Assembly (NCBI RefSeq): GCF_000826685.1
Contig: NZ_JROO01000028.1
Coordinates: forward strand, 1-64,000
Source of the DNA: Streptomonospora alba
GTDB lineage: Bacteria > Actinomycetota > Actinomycetes > Streptosporangiales > Streptosporangiaceae
Length of the DNA: 64,000 bases
Reading direction: 5' to 3'
The translations under genes and the position numbers were made by a program. The notes under the pieces were generated by a model that ran no database searches, was not told the DNA's origin, and worked only from the letters and a program-made list of their open reading frames with translations. This document shows positions 38,080-47,092 of this stretch, piece by piece. Position 1 is the first letter of the stretch. Every line of letters starts with the position of its first letter.

Positions 38080-39426
38080 TCAGCGTGGCGCGGGGTCCTG
38101 ATCCCCGCTGCTGCCGCCGCGGCGCGTGAGCGGGGCGCCGCCCGCGGCCCGCAGCCGCGCGAGCAGCCGCCCGAGCCCGCCGAATCCGGTCCAGTCGCCC
38201 CAGGAGCCGCCCTGCCGGCCCGCGTCCCTGCCGTCGCCCTCGGTGCGGTCCCCGCCGGCGTCCCCGCCGGGCTCGTCGGCGGGGACCGCAGGCGGGACGC
38301 CCTCCTCGCCGACGTCCCCGACGTCGCCGACCGGCGCGCCCGGCCCCAGCAGCGGATGCTCGGCCACCCGGTAGCGGCGGATGTAGATGCTGAGGAACGC
38401 CTGCAGACTGGCACCGGCCGGCAGCGCAAGCAGCGCGCCGGGAACGCCCAGGATCGCGGCCCCGGCGAGCACCGCGCCGAAGGCCACCGCGGGGTGCATG
38501 TCCAGCGTCCGGGCGGTGATGCGGGGCTGCAGCAGATAGTTCTCGAACTGCTGGTAGACCACGACGAAGGCGAGTATCCACAGCGCCGGCCAGGCGCCCT
38601 GCATCAACGCGACAAGCACCGGGACGGCGCCGCCGATGTAGGTGCCCACGGTCGGGATGAACTGGGAGAGGACGCCCACCCACAGCGCCAGCGCGAAGGC
38701 GTAATGGACGTCCAGAACGACCAGTGCCAGGTAGTGGGCGATCGTCGCGATCAGCGCAAGCAGCGCGCGGGAGTAGATGTAGCCGCCCGTCTTGCTGATG
38801 GCGATCTCCCAGGCGCGCAGCACCTCGCTCTGGGTGCGCGGCGGCAGCACCGAACAGATCGTGCGGCGGAACCGGGGGCCGTCGGCGGTCAGGTAGAAGG
38901 TGAACAGTGCGATCGTCAGACCGCTGAACAGCAGCGACAGCACCGTCGTTCCGGCGCCCCAGGCGTTCTCGGCGAGGCTGGAGGCGTACTGGTCGGCGAG
39001 CCCGGTGGCGTCGGTGATCTCGCTGAGCAGCGTGTTGGGCGAGAAGCTGGTGTTGAACGTTACGTTGACCCAGTTCAGCAGCCCGCGGCTCATTGCGGGG
39101 ACCTGGTCGATGAACTCCAGCACCTGGCCGATGAGCATCGAGCCCAGGACCGAGAAGAACGCGGCGACCAGCGTGACGACACCCAGCATCACCGCGCCGG
39201 TGGCGGGCCCTCGCGGCCAGCGGTGGCTGTGCAGCCAGTTGACCGCCGGCTCCAGCGCCAGAGCCAGGAACAGCGATACCAGCAGCAGCACCAGCAGGTC
39301 CCGCAGCTGCAGGAACAGCCATCCCGCGACCGCGAAGGCGATCACCGTCCAGGCGATCAGCATCAGCGCCCGCGGCAGCCACGAGGGCATGCCGTTCTTG
39401 CCAGATGGGTCGTCCGGGGCCGTCAT
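38080..39426 (-). CDS. AI-2E family transporter (PerM/TqsA-like)
   Basis: 448-residue membrane protein with about eight helices, in the AI-2E/UPF0118 arrangement. The conserved 'FIPTVGTYIGGAVPVLVAL' and 'QQFENYLLQPRITARTLDMHP' segments are clear. Members export diverse small molecules or ions, so autoinducer transport should not be assumed. The C-terminal ~100 residues are a Gly/Asp-rich cytoplasmic tail ending SSGDQDPAPR. Confidence 0.92.
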   Translation of the reverse strand: MTAPDDPSGKNGMPSWLPRALMLIAWTVIAFAVAGWLFLQLRDLLVLLLVSLFLALALEPAVNWLHSHRWPRGPATGAVMLGVVTLVAAFFSVLGSMLIGQVLEFIDQVPAMSRGLLNWVNVTFNTSFSPNTLLSEITDATGLADQYASSLAENAWGAGTTVLSLLFSGLTIALFTFYLTADGPRFRRTICSVLPPRTQSEVLRAWEIAISKTGGYIYSRALLALIATIAHYLALVVLDVHYAFALALWVGVLSQFIPTVGTYIGGAVPVLVALMQGAWPALWILAFVVVYQQFENYLLQPRITARTLDMHPAVAFGAVLAGAAILGVPGALLALPAGASLQAFLSIYIRRYRVAEHPLLGPGAPVGDVGDVGEEGVPPAVPADEPGGDAGGDRTEGDGRDAGRQGGSWGDWTGFGGLGRLLARLRAAGGAPLTRRGGSSGDQDPAPR

Positions 39427-39727
39427 GGGCGCGGGTCGCCTTCCTGCTGCTGAGCATGCCGACTGCGGTTGCCGGGGTGGTCCGGCTCATCGGGCCGGGT
39501 GCGGATCGCGTCTTCACTCCGCACCGGGGCGATGCCCGTCCGCGATAGCCGGCCGGGCATCGCGAGAAGCGAGAGTAGTGGCTCGCCGCCCGCCGGGCGG
39601 CGAGCCGAAACGCCTGCGGAGGCCGGGACCCCGCCCTTGGCGGTGGGGCACCGGTCGGCGAGGCGGCGGGCGCCGCGGGGCGCGCCGCGCCTGCGGCCGC
39701 GAGGCCGCGGGAATCCCGGGCAGGGGG
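39427..39727. other. 301-bp gap containing a strong hairpin
   Basis: No coding frame is supported. A 12-bp perfect stem with a 3-base loop (39580-39591, 39595-39606) can terminate the minus-strand gene starting at 40102. The rest should hold the AI-2E promoter. Confidence 0.5.
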
Positions 39728-40102
39728 TCAATCGTCCATGGAGAGGCCGCGCTTGTTGCGCTCGGTCCAGTCGCGCATGCGCTGGGGGTAGCCGACCACG
39801 TGAACATCGTGGACGGGGGCCGCCAGGTTGCGCGCGACCCGGTGGATGACCTCGGGCGAGCCGACGCGGCGGCGGATCCACTCGCCGTCGCTCGCCACGG
39901 CCACCGCCGTGGTGCCGGTGGCGAAGGTCTCCGGTTCGACGAAGAACTCCACGCCCACCTTGCTGTTGTGGAAATCCATCAGAGCTCGGAGGTCGGAATC
40001 CTCGGCCGCACGGTCGAACCGGGCCTGGCTTCGCTTCCTCGCCTTGCGGAGCCCGAACCGGTCTTTCGCCTTGCGGAGCCCGAACCGGTCTCGCCATCCC
40101 AT
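39728..40102 (-). CDS. Hypothetical basic protein with duplicated N-terminal motif
   Basis: 124 residues. The N-terminus repeats DRFGLRKA(K/R) twice in tandem because of an in-frame 27-bp duplication (see 40039-40092), giving a strongly basic arm. The remainder ('FHNSKVGVEFFVEPETFATGTTAVAVASDGEW...') is a small alpha/beta segment I do not assign. Codon use is normal for the region. It is followed by a strong hairpin. Confidence 0.7.
   Translation of the reverse strand: MGWRDRFGLRKAKDRFGLRKARKRSQARFDRAAEDSDLRALMDFHNSKVGVEFFVEPETFATGTTAVAVASDGEWIRRRVGSPEVIHRVARNLAAPVHDVHVVGYPQRMRDWTERNKRGLSMDD
40039..40092 (-). repeat. Two tandem 27-bp repeats inside a gene
   Basis: Units 40039-40065 and 40066-40092 are identical except for the last base. 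Being a multiple of three, the duplication keeps the frame and doubles a nine-residue basic motif. Confidence 0.9.
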
Positions 40103-40334
40103 ATGCCGTCTGCGCTCCCGTCCCTGCCGCCGCGTTGTCGCGGCTGTCGTGCACGTCGCCCCCCGGCCCTGCGACGAGTCTATCCGCCGTTGCCCTGATC
40201 GGATTCAGGCGTTTCCCTCACCTCGCGGTGATCGCGCTGCTACGTTCGGTCGCACCCGGTGTGGCGCCGACGCGGCCGCGAGCGCCGCGAGGGTCCCGGA
40301 CCGGCACGGAGGAGATCAGAGGGAGTCTGCACCC

Positions 40335-41849
40335 ATGGCGCTGTGGAGATGGCTGGGCGAGACCGCACGGGAGCTGCGGGCCGACGGGCAGGCCGAACTG
40401 GCCGAGAGCCTGGTGCGACTCGCGCAGATGGCCGCCGAGGGGCAGGCCGACGCGGCGGCCGAGGCCCAGCCGGCGGCCGAACGGGCGGCACGCGGCGAGT
40501 CCGCACCGAGCTGGGCCGCGCCGCTGGTGGGGCACTGGCCGCTGGCCGCGCGGGTCGGGGACCGCGCCGAAGGGCAGGCCGCGCTGCCCGCGGCGCTGAC
40601 ACGCCTGCGCGCCTCCCATGTGGGCGGCGCGGACGGCTCAGCGGCCGGCTGCACCCCGGCCGCCTGCTCCGCCGAACCCGTGCTGGCCTGCTACGCCAAC
40701 ATCGACGGCCCCGGCCACGTGGTCGACCGCGCCACGCTGGTGGCCGAGAGCCTCGGCCACACCCGTCCCGGCGAGCCCGCCTGGGAGGCGCTGGTACTCG
40801 CCCAGGCCGACATGCTCATCGACGACGAGCGCCCCGACGAGGCCGTCCGCGAGCTCGACGCCCGCGCCGCCGCGGCCCGCACGGGAGGCTCCGGCGTCAG
40901 CCTGGACTACGCCTTCGGTTACGTACGTGCGCTGCGCCACCTCGACCGCTACGACGAGGCGCTGTCGGCGCTGGACCGGGTGGAGGCCGGGATGGCCGCC
41001 GCCTGGCCCGGCGGCGCGCCCCGCGCGGCGGCGCGCCGCCGGCTGGACATGGAACGCGCCCGCCTGCTGGCCTGGCTGGCCCGCTCCGGCCGGTGCGCGC
41101 CGCAGGAGGCCCGCGCGGCACTGCCTGAGCAGCGCGAGGCCGACGCCCACCCGCGCCTGCGACCGGCGTGGGCCGAGGCGGCCGAGCACCTGGTCGCCGC
41201 GGGCGGGCTGGACAACGACTGGCGGCTGGGCACGGCGCTGACGGCGTGGTCGCGCTACTTCGAGCGGGTCGGCTCCGACCGGCTGTGCCTGCGGGTGGGC
41301 CTGGTGGCCGCCCGGCTGGCGGTGGCCCGCGGGGCGCGCTGGACCGCCGACTCCGCGCTGCGGCGCAGCGAGCGCGCCGTGAAGCGGGTGCGCCGCGCCG
41401 CCGACGAGGCCGCTGACCTCGACGAGATCCACACCGAGGCCGCCCGCCGCGGCCCCCGGGAACTCCCCGTGGCCGCATCGGAGGTGCTGCCGCTGCTGCG
41501 CGGGCAGTCGCCGGAGGAGGTCGACCCCGAGCACCAGGCCGACCTGGTGCTGGCGGCGCTTCAGGAGAACCCCGGCGACCCGGCGCTGCTCAACGCGCTG
41601 GGCCAGGTCGGACGCACCCTGGGGCTCACCGACGCGGCGGCCGAACTGCACTGGCCGCGCGTGCACTCGGCCCCCGGCGACCAGAAGGCCGCGCTGTCGC
41701 TGCTGGAGACGCTGCTGGCGGACAAGGACACCGCGGGTCTGCGCGCCTTGGTCCGCCACCTCACCGGCGCTGCGCTGGGCTCGGCGCCCCAGCCCTCGGG
41801 CGGCGCCCCCGACCCGGCGGCCTCCCCCGCGAGCGCCCCGGTCGGCTGA
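40335..41849 (+). CDS. Helical-repeat (TPR-like) hypothetical protein
   Basis: 504 residues, Ala/Leu/Arg-rich and almost entirely helical. Paired helices such as 'WEALVLAQADMLIDDERPDEAVRELDAR' and 'YAFGYVRALRHLDRYDEALSALDRVEAG' match TPR spacing. A cysteine-containing loop (about 95-120) and a Pro/Ala tail flank the repeats. There is no signal peptide. ATG 40335 has GGGAG at 9 bases. A scaffolding role is likely but the partner is unknown. Confidence 0.75.
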   Translation: MALWRWLGETARELRADGQAELAESLVRLAQMAAEGQADAAAEAQPAAERAARGESAPSWAAPLVGHWPLAARVGDRAEGQAALPAALTRLRASHVGGADGSAAGCTPAACSAEPVLACYANIDGPGHVVDRATLVAESLGHTRPGEPAWEALVLAQADMLIDDERPDEAVRELDARAAAARTGGSGVSLDYAFGYVRALRHLDRYDEALSALDRVEAGMAAAWPGGAPRAAARRRLDMERARLLAWLARSGRCAPQEARAALPEQREADAHPRLRPAWAEAAEHLVAAGGLDNDWRLGTALTAWSRYFERVGSDRLCLRVGLVAARLAVARGARWTADSALRRSERAVKRVRRAADEAADLDEIHTEAARRGPRELPVAASEVLPLLRGQSPEEVDPEHQADLVLAALQENPGDPALLNALGQVGRTLGLTDAAAELHWPRVHSAPGDQKAALSLLETLLADKDTAGLRALVRHLTGAALGSAPQPSGGAPDPAASPASAPVG

Positions 41850-41931
41850 GCGCGCCCGCTCAGGAGCCGTCCGCACCTGCGCCGGCGGCGATCATCCTGG
41901 TGCCCGCGAGGCGGGAGGCGGTGGCCGCCGA

Positions 41932-42729
41932 TCAGGGCTGGGGCACGCGGGTCAGCGCCTGCCCGGGCGCATACGCCAGTGCCGCCTCCGGCAGCATGGC
42001 GGGCCGTCCGCTGGCCAGGACCGTGACGGTGCCGGTCAGTGGAAGGGAGGGGGCCGGTGGGACGCCGAGGCGGCGCAGCGTCTGGGCGGCGACCGCGCCG
42101 GCCGCGGTGAACAGTTCGGCGCGGCCCTCCAGCGCCTCCGATATCGGTTCCTCGATCAGGTCGTAGTGGGTGCAGCCCAGTACCACCGCGGAGGTCTCGG
42201 GAGGGGTGCGCTCGGTCGCATGGGCGATCGCCGCGTCGACGGCGCCGGGGTCGGCCGACTCGACGGCCTCGGCCAGGCCCGGACACGGAACCGGCACCAC
42301 CTCGACGCCCTGGCCGAACTCCTCGATGAGGCTTTGCTGGTAGCGGCTGCGGGAGGTCGCCACCGTCGACCACACCGCGACCGGCCCTCCGCGTCCGACG
42401 GCGGGTTTGATCGGGGGCACGGTGCCCACGACCGGGATCCGCGGCTCGAACGCGGCGCGCAGCGACGTCAGGCCGTGCACCGAGGCCGTGTTGCACGGCA
42501 CCACGATCGCGTCGGGCGCGGCGGCGGGGTCCTCCGCGGTTCCGGAGGCGTCCAGCGCCGCCCTGGCGCCGGCCAGCACCCGGCCCACGATGGCCTCCGG
42601 GGCGTGCACGCCCCAGGGCATGTGGTCGGGATCCATGGAGAGCACAAGATCGGCGTCGGGCCGCGCCGCGCGTACGGCGGCCGCGGTCGAGAGCATCCCG
42701 ATCCCGGAGTCGATGAAGGCGATGCGCAC
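41932..42729 (-). CDS. Divergent glutamate racemase family protein
   Basis: 265-residue Asp/Glu racemase superfamily member. The catalytic pair Cys79 (in 'PCNTAS') and Cys186 (in 'GCTHYD') and the N-terminal DSGIG (7-11) are present, so the two-base mechanism is possible. Differences from housekeeping MurI are DSGIGM instead of DSGxGG and 'DHMPWG' where 'NFPYG' is usual. It may be MurI itself or a paralogue with a different substrate. GTG 42729 is chosen since the fold begins immediately. Confidence 0.8.
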   Translation of the reverse strand: MRIAFIDSGIGMLSTAAAVRAARPDADLVLSMDPDHMPWGVHAPEAIVGRVLAGARAALDASGTAEDPAAAPDAIVVPCNTASVHGLTSLRAAFEPRIPVVGTVPPIKPAVGRGGPVAVWSTVATSRSRYQQSLIEEFGQGVEVVPVPCPGLAEAVESADPGAVDAAIAHATERTPPETSAVVLGCTHYDLIEEPISEALEGRAELFTAAGAVAAQTLRRLGVPPAPSLPLTGTVTVLASGRPAMLPEAALAYAPGQALTRVPQP

Positions 42730-43076
42730 GTTGGCCGATCCTACGCCCCGCCGAGCGCATCCGCGGGCAGGGAACCCGCGCGGCCGGTACGCCGAGCCTC
42801 CGTGTGCGGCCGGGTCCGGCCGCTTCGCGCGGGCGAGGTATCGGCGCGGTGGATGCGGGGAAGCACGTTGTAGAGCACCGGGGCCGGGTCCGGCCGCGCC
42901 GGGGGGCTGCAGCAACGCGCCGACCGGGGCCTGGTCCACCGGGTTGTACTGGTCACACGCCTATTGTCACTACCGGCCGGTAAAAGGGGAATAGTCTGTT
43001 CCACGGTCTGCCGCATGGTCGGCAGCACGGCACGAGGGCAGCGGCGCGGCGGCGCGCCGAGCGGGTTGAGAAGCGG
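42730..43076. other. 347-bp divergent control region of the racemase and fatty-acid genes
   Basis: Mostly GC-rich without genes. The 42955-43005 part is AT-richer and contains a palindrome (42971-42982), TTGTCA (42964-42969) and TAGTCT (42992-42997); these two boxes are 22 bases apart, too far for a simple promoter. Confidence 0.5.
42971..42982. promoter_or_regulatory. TetR-type palindrome upstream of the methyl-fatty-acid genes
   Basis: TACCGGCCGGTA is a perfect 12-base inverted repeat overlapping the candidate promoter, about 95 bases before the GTG of the FAD oxidoreductase. TetR/FadR-type lipid regulators of actinobacteria often bind TACC..GGTA sites. The regulator itself is not in the window. 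Confidence 0.5.
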
Positions 43077-44501
43077 GTGAGAGCGATTCGTCAGTCATCG
43101 CAGCAGGACTTCGCCGATCACGTCGAGGCCGTGCAACGCCTTCGGCGCGACTACGCGCAACTGCCTTCCGACGCCCCGGTCCGGCTGGCCAAGCCCACCT
43201 CCAACCTGTTCCGGTTCCGCGACTCCTCCGACGCGCCCCGACTGGACGTGTCGGCGTTCAACCGGGTGCTGGCGGTCGACCCCGTCGAGCGGGTGGCCGA
43301 GGTCGGCGGCATGACCACCTACGAGGACTTGGTGGCGGCGACCCTGCCGCACGGCCTGATGCCGCTGGTGGTGCCGCAGCTGCGCACCATCACCCTCGGC
43401 GGCGCGGTCACCGGTCTGGGTATCGAGTCCTCCTCGTTCCGCAACGGCCTGCCGCACGAGTCGGTGGAGGAGATCGAGATCCTCACCGGGTCCGGCGACG
43501 TCGTCACGGCGCGCCCCGACAACGAGCACAGCGAGCTGTTCTACGGCTTCCCCAACTCCTACGGCACCCTGGGCTACAGCCTGCGGCTGCGCATCGAGCT
43601 GGAGCCGGTCAAGCCCTACGTGCACCTGCGCCACCTGCCCTTCACCAGCGGCAAGGAGGCGATGGAGGCCTTCGAGCGGATCTGCGCCGACGCCGAGCAC
43701 AAGGGCGAGCGGGTCGACTTCGTCGACGGTGTGGCCTTCGGGCCCGGCGAGCTGTACCTCACCCTGGCCTCCTTCGTCGACAAGGCGCCCTGGACCAGCG
43801 ACTACACCGGCACCGACATCTACTACCGCTCCATTCCCCGCTACGCGGGCCCCGGCCCGGGCGACTACCTCACCGTCCACGACTACCTGTGGCGCTGGGA
43901 CACCGACTGGTTCTGGTGCTCGGGCGCCTTCGGGCTGGGCAAACCGGCGGTGCGCAGGCTCTGGCCGCGGCAGCTGAAGCGCTCCGACGTCTACCGCAAG
44001 CTCGTGGCCCTCGACCGGCGCACCGACTTCAGCCGGCTGCTCAACCACTACCGCGGCCGCCCCCAGCAGGAGCCGGTGATCCAGGACGTCGAGGTCGGCG
44101 TCGAGCGCGGCGCGGAGTTCCTCGACTTCTTCCACTCCGAGATCGGCATGTCGCCGATCTGGATGTGCCCCCTGCGCCTGCGCGGGACCGCGGCGCCGGC
44201 CGCCGGGCGCGCGCACGTGTGGCCGCTGTACCCGCTGGAGCGGGAGCGGCTCTATGTCAACTTCGGGTTCTGGGGAATGGTCCCCATGCGACCCGGGCAG
44301 CGGCGCGCCCATCACAACCGGGCGGTCGAGGAGGAGGTCTCGCGGCTGGGCGGACACAAGTCGCTGTACTCGGACGCGTTCTACTCCGAGGACGAGTTCT
44401 GGCGGTTGTACAACGGCGAGGGCTACCGAAGGCTCAAGCACGCATACGACCCCGACGAGCGGCTCCTGGACCTCTACGCCAAGTGCGTGGACAACAAGTG
44501 A
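43077..44501 (+). CDS. tmsA: FAD-binding oxidoreductase, 10-methylene fatty acid reductase type
   Basis: 474-residue FAD_binding_4 (DHCR24-like) flavoprotein. 'PVERVAEVGGMTTYEDLVAATLP' and 'TLGGAVTGLGIESSSFRNGL' are the FAD-domain signatures. It lies 52 bases before a CFA-type methyltransferase. This pair matches TmsA-TmsB/BfaA-BfaB (M. tuberculosis Rv0449c-UfaA1), in which this enzyme reduces the 10-methylene acyl intermediate to a 10-methyl branch. The function is inferred from family and pairing. Confidence 0.78.
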   Translation: MRAIRQSSQQDFADHVEAVQRLRRDYAQLPSDAPVRLAKPTSNLFRFRDSSDAPRLDVSAFNRVLAVDPVERVAEVGGMTTYEDLVAATLPHGLMPLVVPQLRTITLGGAVTGLGIESSSFRNGLPHESVEEIEILTGSGDVVTARPDNEHSELFYGFPNSYGTLGYSLRLRIELEPVKPYVHLRHLPFTSGKEAMEAFERICADAEHKGERVDFVDGVAFGPGELYLTLASFVDKAPWTSDYTGTDIYYRSIPRYAGPGPGDYLTVHDYLWRWDTDWFWCSGAFGLGKPAVRRLWPRQLKRSDVYRKLVALDRRTDFSRLLNHYRGRPQQEPVIQDVEVGVERGAEFLDFFHSEIGMSPIWMCPLRLRGTAAPAAGRAHVWPLYPLERERLYVNFGFWGMVPMRPGQRRAHHNRAVEEEVSRLGGHKSLYSDAFYSEDEFWRLYNGEGYRRLKHAYDPDERLLDLYAKCVDNK

Positions 44502-44553
44502 GGCGCCGGCCCACCGCGCGGTGTGGGCGGGCGCGGGTGAGAAGGGAAGAAGA

Positions 44554-45813
44554 ATGCGGCTAGCGGAGATCTTCGAACGCGTCGTCGGCAAGGACGCACC
44601 TGTTCGCTTCCGCGCCTACGACGGCAGCACGGCCGGCGACCCCGGCAGCGACACGACGCTCGTCGTGCGCACCCCGGTGGCGTTAAACTACCTGGCCCAG
44701 TCGCCCGGCGCGATGGGGCTGACGCGCGCGTACGTGTCCGGCCATCTCGACGTCGAGGGCGACATGTACACCGCTCTGAGCCGGATGGCCGGCCTCGCCT
44801 TCAGCGACGGGATGCGGATGTCCCCGGCGGAGATGGCGCGCATCGCCCGCGGCATCGGCTGGGTGAAGTTCGCCAACCGCGTGGCGCCACCGCCGCAGGA
44901 GATGCGCCGCAGCAGGCTGTCGTGGCTGGGCGCCCGGCACGCCAAGGGGCGCGACGCCGAGGTGATCCACCACCACTACGACGTCTCCAACGCCTTCTAC
45001 GAGCTGGTGCTGGGGCCGTCGATGACCTACACCTGCGCCGTGTTCGGCAGCGAGGAGAACTCGCTGGAGCAGGCCCAGCACGACAAGCACGACCTGGTGG
45101 CCCGCAAGCTCGGCCTGGAGGAGGGCATGCGGCTGCTCGACGTCGGCTGCGGCTGGGGCGGCATGGTGATGCACGCGGCCCGCGAGTACGGCGTCAAGGG
45201 GCTGGGCGTGACCCTGTCCAAGGAGCAGGCCGAGTGGGCGAGCAAGCGCATCGCCCAGGAGGGGCTGTCCGACCTGGCCGAGGTCCGCCACATGGACTAC
45301 CGGGACGTGCCCGACGGCATCTACGACCGGATCAGCTCCATCGGCCTGACCGAGCACATCGGCAAGAAGAACCTGCCCGACTACTTCGGCGGGCTCTACT
45401 CCAAGCTCAAGCCGGGCGGTCGGCTGCTCAACCACTGCATCACCCGCCCGCGCAACGACCTGCCGGCGATGAAGCCCGGCGGCGTCATCAACCGCTACGT
45501 CTTCCCCGACGGCGAGCTGGAGGGGCCGGGCGAGATCCAGATGCGGATGAACGACGCCGGCTTCGAGATCCGCCACCAGGAGAACCTGCGCGAGCACTAC
45601 GCGCTGACGCTGCGGCACTGGGCCGCCAACCTGGACCGCAACTGGGACGCGGCGGTGCGCGAGGTCGGCGAGGGCACGGCCCGGGTGTGGCGGCTGTACA
45701 TGAACGGCTGCATCCTCGGCTTCGAGCGCGACGTCGTCCAGCTCCACCAGATCCTCGGCGTCAAGCTCGACGGCACCGACTCGCACATGCCGCTTCGGCC
45801 GCGTTTCGACTGA
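44554..45813 (+). CDS. tmsB: SAM-dependent fatty-acyl phospholipid methyltransferase (CFA synthase family)
   Basis: 419-residue class I methyltransferase. The CFA signature 'HHHYDVSNAFYELVLGPSMTYTCAVF' precedes the SAM motif LLDVGCGWGG (about 194-203); 'SIGLTEHIG' and 'NRYVFPDGEL' are also family-typical. With the flavoprotein upstream it is predicted to methylenate the delta-9 double bond of oleoyl phospholipid at C10. An ordinary cyclopropane synthase is the alternative. ATG 44554 with GAAGGGAAG upstream. Confidence 0.82.
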   Translation: MRLAEIFERVVGKDAPVRFRAYDGSTAGDPGSDTTLVVRTPVALNYLAQSPGAMGLTRAYVSGHLDVEGDMYTALSRMAGLAFSDGMRMSPAEMARIARGIGWVKFANRVAPPPQEMRRSRLSWLGARHAKGRDAEVIHHHYDVSNAFYELVLGPSMTYTCAVFGSEENSLEQAQHDKHDLVARKLGLEEGMRLLDVGCGWGGMVMHAAREYGVKGLGVTLSKEQAEWASKRIAQEGLSDLAEVRHMDYRDVPDGIYDRISSIGLTEHIGKKNLPDYFGGLYSKLKPGGRLLNHCITRPRNDLPAMKPGGVINRYVFPDGELEGPGEIQMRMNDAGFEIRHQENLREHYALTLRHWAANLDRNWDAAVREVGEGTARVWRLYMNGCILGFERDVVQLHQILGVKLDGTDSHMPLRPRFD

Positions 45814-45938
45814 CCTGGAGCACTCCGGCCGTGCACACGCAGGGCGTGCACGGCCGGGGCGTGCGTGCGCCCGCCCCCGGCGGCGCGCGGGGGCGGGCGA
45901 GGGCCCATCGACTGCGCCGCTGGGGGCATCATGGGGGT

Positions 45939-46388
45939 ATGCCTGGCACAGACGACACGGACCGCACCAAGCAGCTCGCCATCACGCTGGTCGACGCCTA
46001 TGTCCGCAAGGACCGCGACCTGCTCGACCGCACCGTGGCCGAAATCGGCGACAGCACCGACACCGCCATCTCCGAGCTCAAGGTCTTCGGCTCCTTTCTC
46101 TCCCGGCGGGTCCAGGAGACCGGGGTGGTCTGGAAACCGGCCGACTCGCGCGAGGCCGTCGCCTCCACCGTCGCCGACATGCTCGCCCCCGAGGTGGAGT
46201 TCGCGGTGATCACCGCGTGGGAGGCCCACTCGGTGGGCGAGGAAGAGGCGGCGGAGCGCTTCACCAACGGCGACCCCACCGTCTATCTGCACATGCTCGC
46301 CGCCTTCGCGGCGGCCATCGGCCAGGCCGTCTACAAGCCCGCCGAGCTGATCTCGACCCTGCGCATCGCCACGGGCGGCGAGGAGTAG
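45939..46388 (+). CDS. Small protein downstream of the methyl-fatty-acid genes
   Basis: 149 residues, soluble, mostly helical ('DRTKQLAITLVDAYVRKDRDLLDRTVAEIG', 'YLHMLAAFAAAIGQAVYKPAELISTLRI'). No named domain is recognised. It follows the methyltransferase by 125 bases in the same direction. Some branched-fatty-acid operons carry a third gene of unknown role (tmsC); whether this is that gene cannot be told by eye. Confidence 0.7.
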   Translation: MPGTDDTDRTKQLAITLVDAYVRKDRDLLDRTVAEIGDSTDTAISELKVFGSFLSRRVQETGVVWKPADSREAVASTVADMLAPEVEFAVITAWEAHSVGEEEAAERFTNGDPTVYLHMLAAFAAAIGQAVYKPAELISTLRIATGGEE

Positions 46389-46428
46389 GTCCGGTCCGCG
46401 CGCCTGCCGCCCTGTCCCGTTGCCGCCG

Positions 46429-46614
46429 TCACGTCCGGCGCCGAGCCGCACACCAGGGGCAAGGTCGGCGGCACGGGGCGCCGGGCGCGGATTCGGCGGT
46501 TTCGGGCAGCTCCGGGGCGGCAGCAGCGGGCAGGAGCCGTCGAGCATAGGGGCGGACCCGGTCCGGACGCCGCCGCGGCGGAACCCCGTGCGAGGGAAGC
46601 GGAGGGATCACCAT
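46429..46614 (-). CDS. Possible 61-residue basic small protein, third gene of a small-protein operon
   Basis: The ATG overlaps the stop of the 92-residue gene (AATGGTGA), suggesting coupled translation. It is Pro/Arg-rich with a C-terminal CRRPCPWC knuckle and RRRT end. Third-position GC is lower than in clear genes, so coding status is uncertain. Confidence 0.4.
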   Translation of the reverse strand: MVIPPLPSHGVPPRRRPDRVRPYARRLLPAAAAPELPETAESAPGAPCRRPCPWCAARRRT

Positions 46615-46886
46615 TCCTCCTCGAAGGGAAGGTGGCCGGAGCGAAGGCTTCGCAACGCGCGGTCGGCCCACTTTTCGGGAACGCCTTCCAGGACCAGCCA
46701 TGCGCGGACCGTCGTGTAGTCGGCCGCGAATCCGGGCGGTCGCCCCGAGTCGCCCGAGCGGGCGTGGAGGCGCCGCACGGTGAACTCCTCGCGGCAGTCG
46801 CCGCCGGGGTCGCGCTCGACGGCGAGCGCGTCGTAGAGACTGATCGACGTCTTGGCGCCGACGGAGCTGAACCGGGCGAGGATCAT
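46608..46886 (-). CDS. 92-residue hypothetical protein in the small-protein operon
   Basis: Clear coding bias. It begins MILARFSSVGAKTSISLYD and ends 'SGHLPFEEEW'; the C-terminal half is a helix-rich segment ('VRAWLVLEGVPEKWADRALRSL'). No named family is assigned. Its start overlaps the upstream 69-residue gene (ATGA). Divergent small genes next to an XRE/DUF397 pair are typical of whiJ/abaA-type regulatory loci of actinomycetes. Confidence 0.7.
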   Translation of the reverse strand: MILARFSSVGAKTSISLYDALAVERDPGGDCREEFTVRRLHARSGDSGRPPGFAADYTTVRAWLVLEGVPEKWADRALRSLRSGHLPFEEEW

Positions 46887-47092
46887 GCCGCCGCCCTCCG
46901 TGCCGGTCCGAGCCGGAGCGTGCCGGAGTCGAGACCGCCGACCGTCGCGGCGGCCCCGGTTCGACGTAGGGGCAGGTGGGAGTCCGCGTAGGTTTCGGCG
47001 ATCCGGCGCGGTGCCGCGTGCAGCCCGCGCGCCGGTCGCGCGAGCCGGGCGAGCAGGGCGATCGGGGCCATCAATCCCAGTAGGATCGACAT
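46883..47092 (-). CDS. 69-residue small protein heading the operon
   Basis: Starts MSILLGLMAPIALLARLARP: a short hydrophobic helix, then an Arg-rich stretch and 'HAAPRRIAETYADSHLPLRRTG'. The ATG is preceded by AAGGAG at 8 bases, one of the best ribosome-binding sites in the window. It overlaps the next gene by ATGA. It may be membrane-associated; function is unknown. Confidence 0.65.
   Translation of the reverse strand: MSILLGLMAPIALLARLARPARGLHAAPRRIAETYADSHLPLRRTGAAATVGGLDSGTLRLGPARRAAA

Noticed and set aside
38041-39453. Plus-strand 470-codon frame over the AI-2E gene
   Set aside because: Gln/Arg/Gly-rich shadow of the membrane protein gene on the opposite strand.
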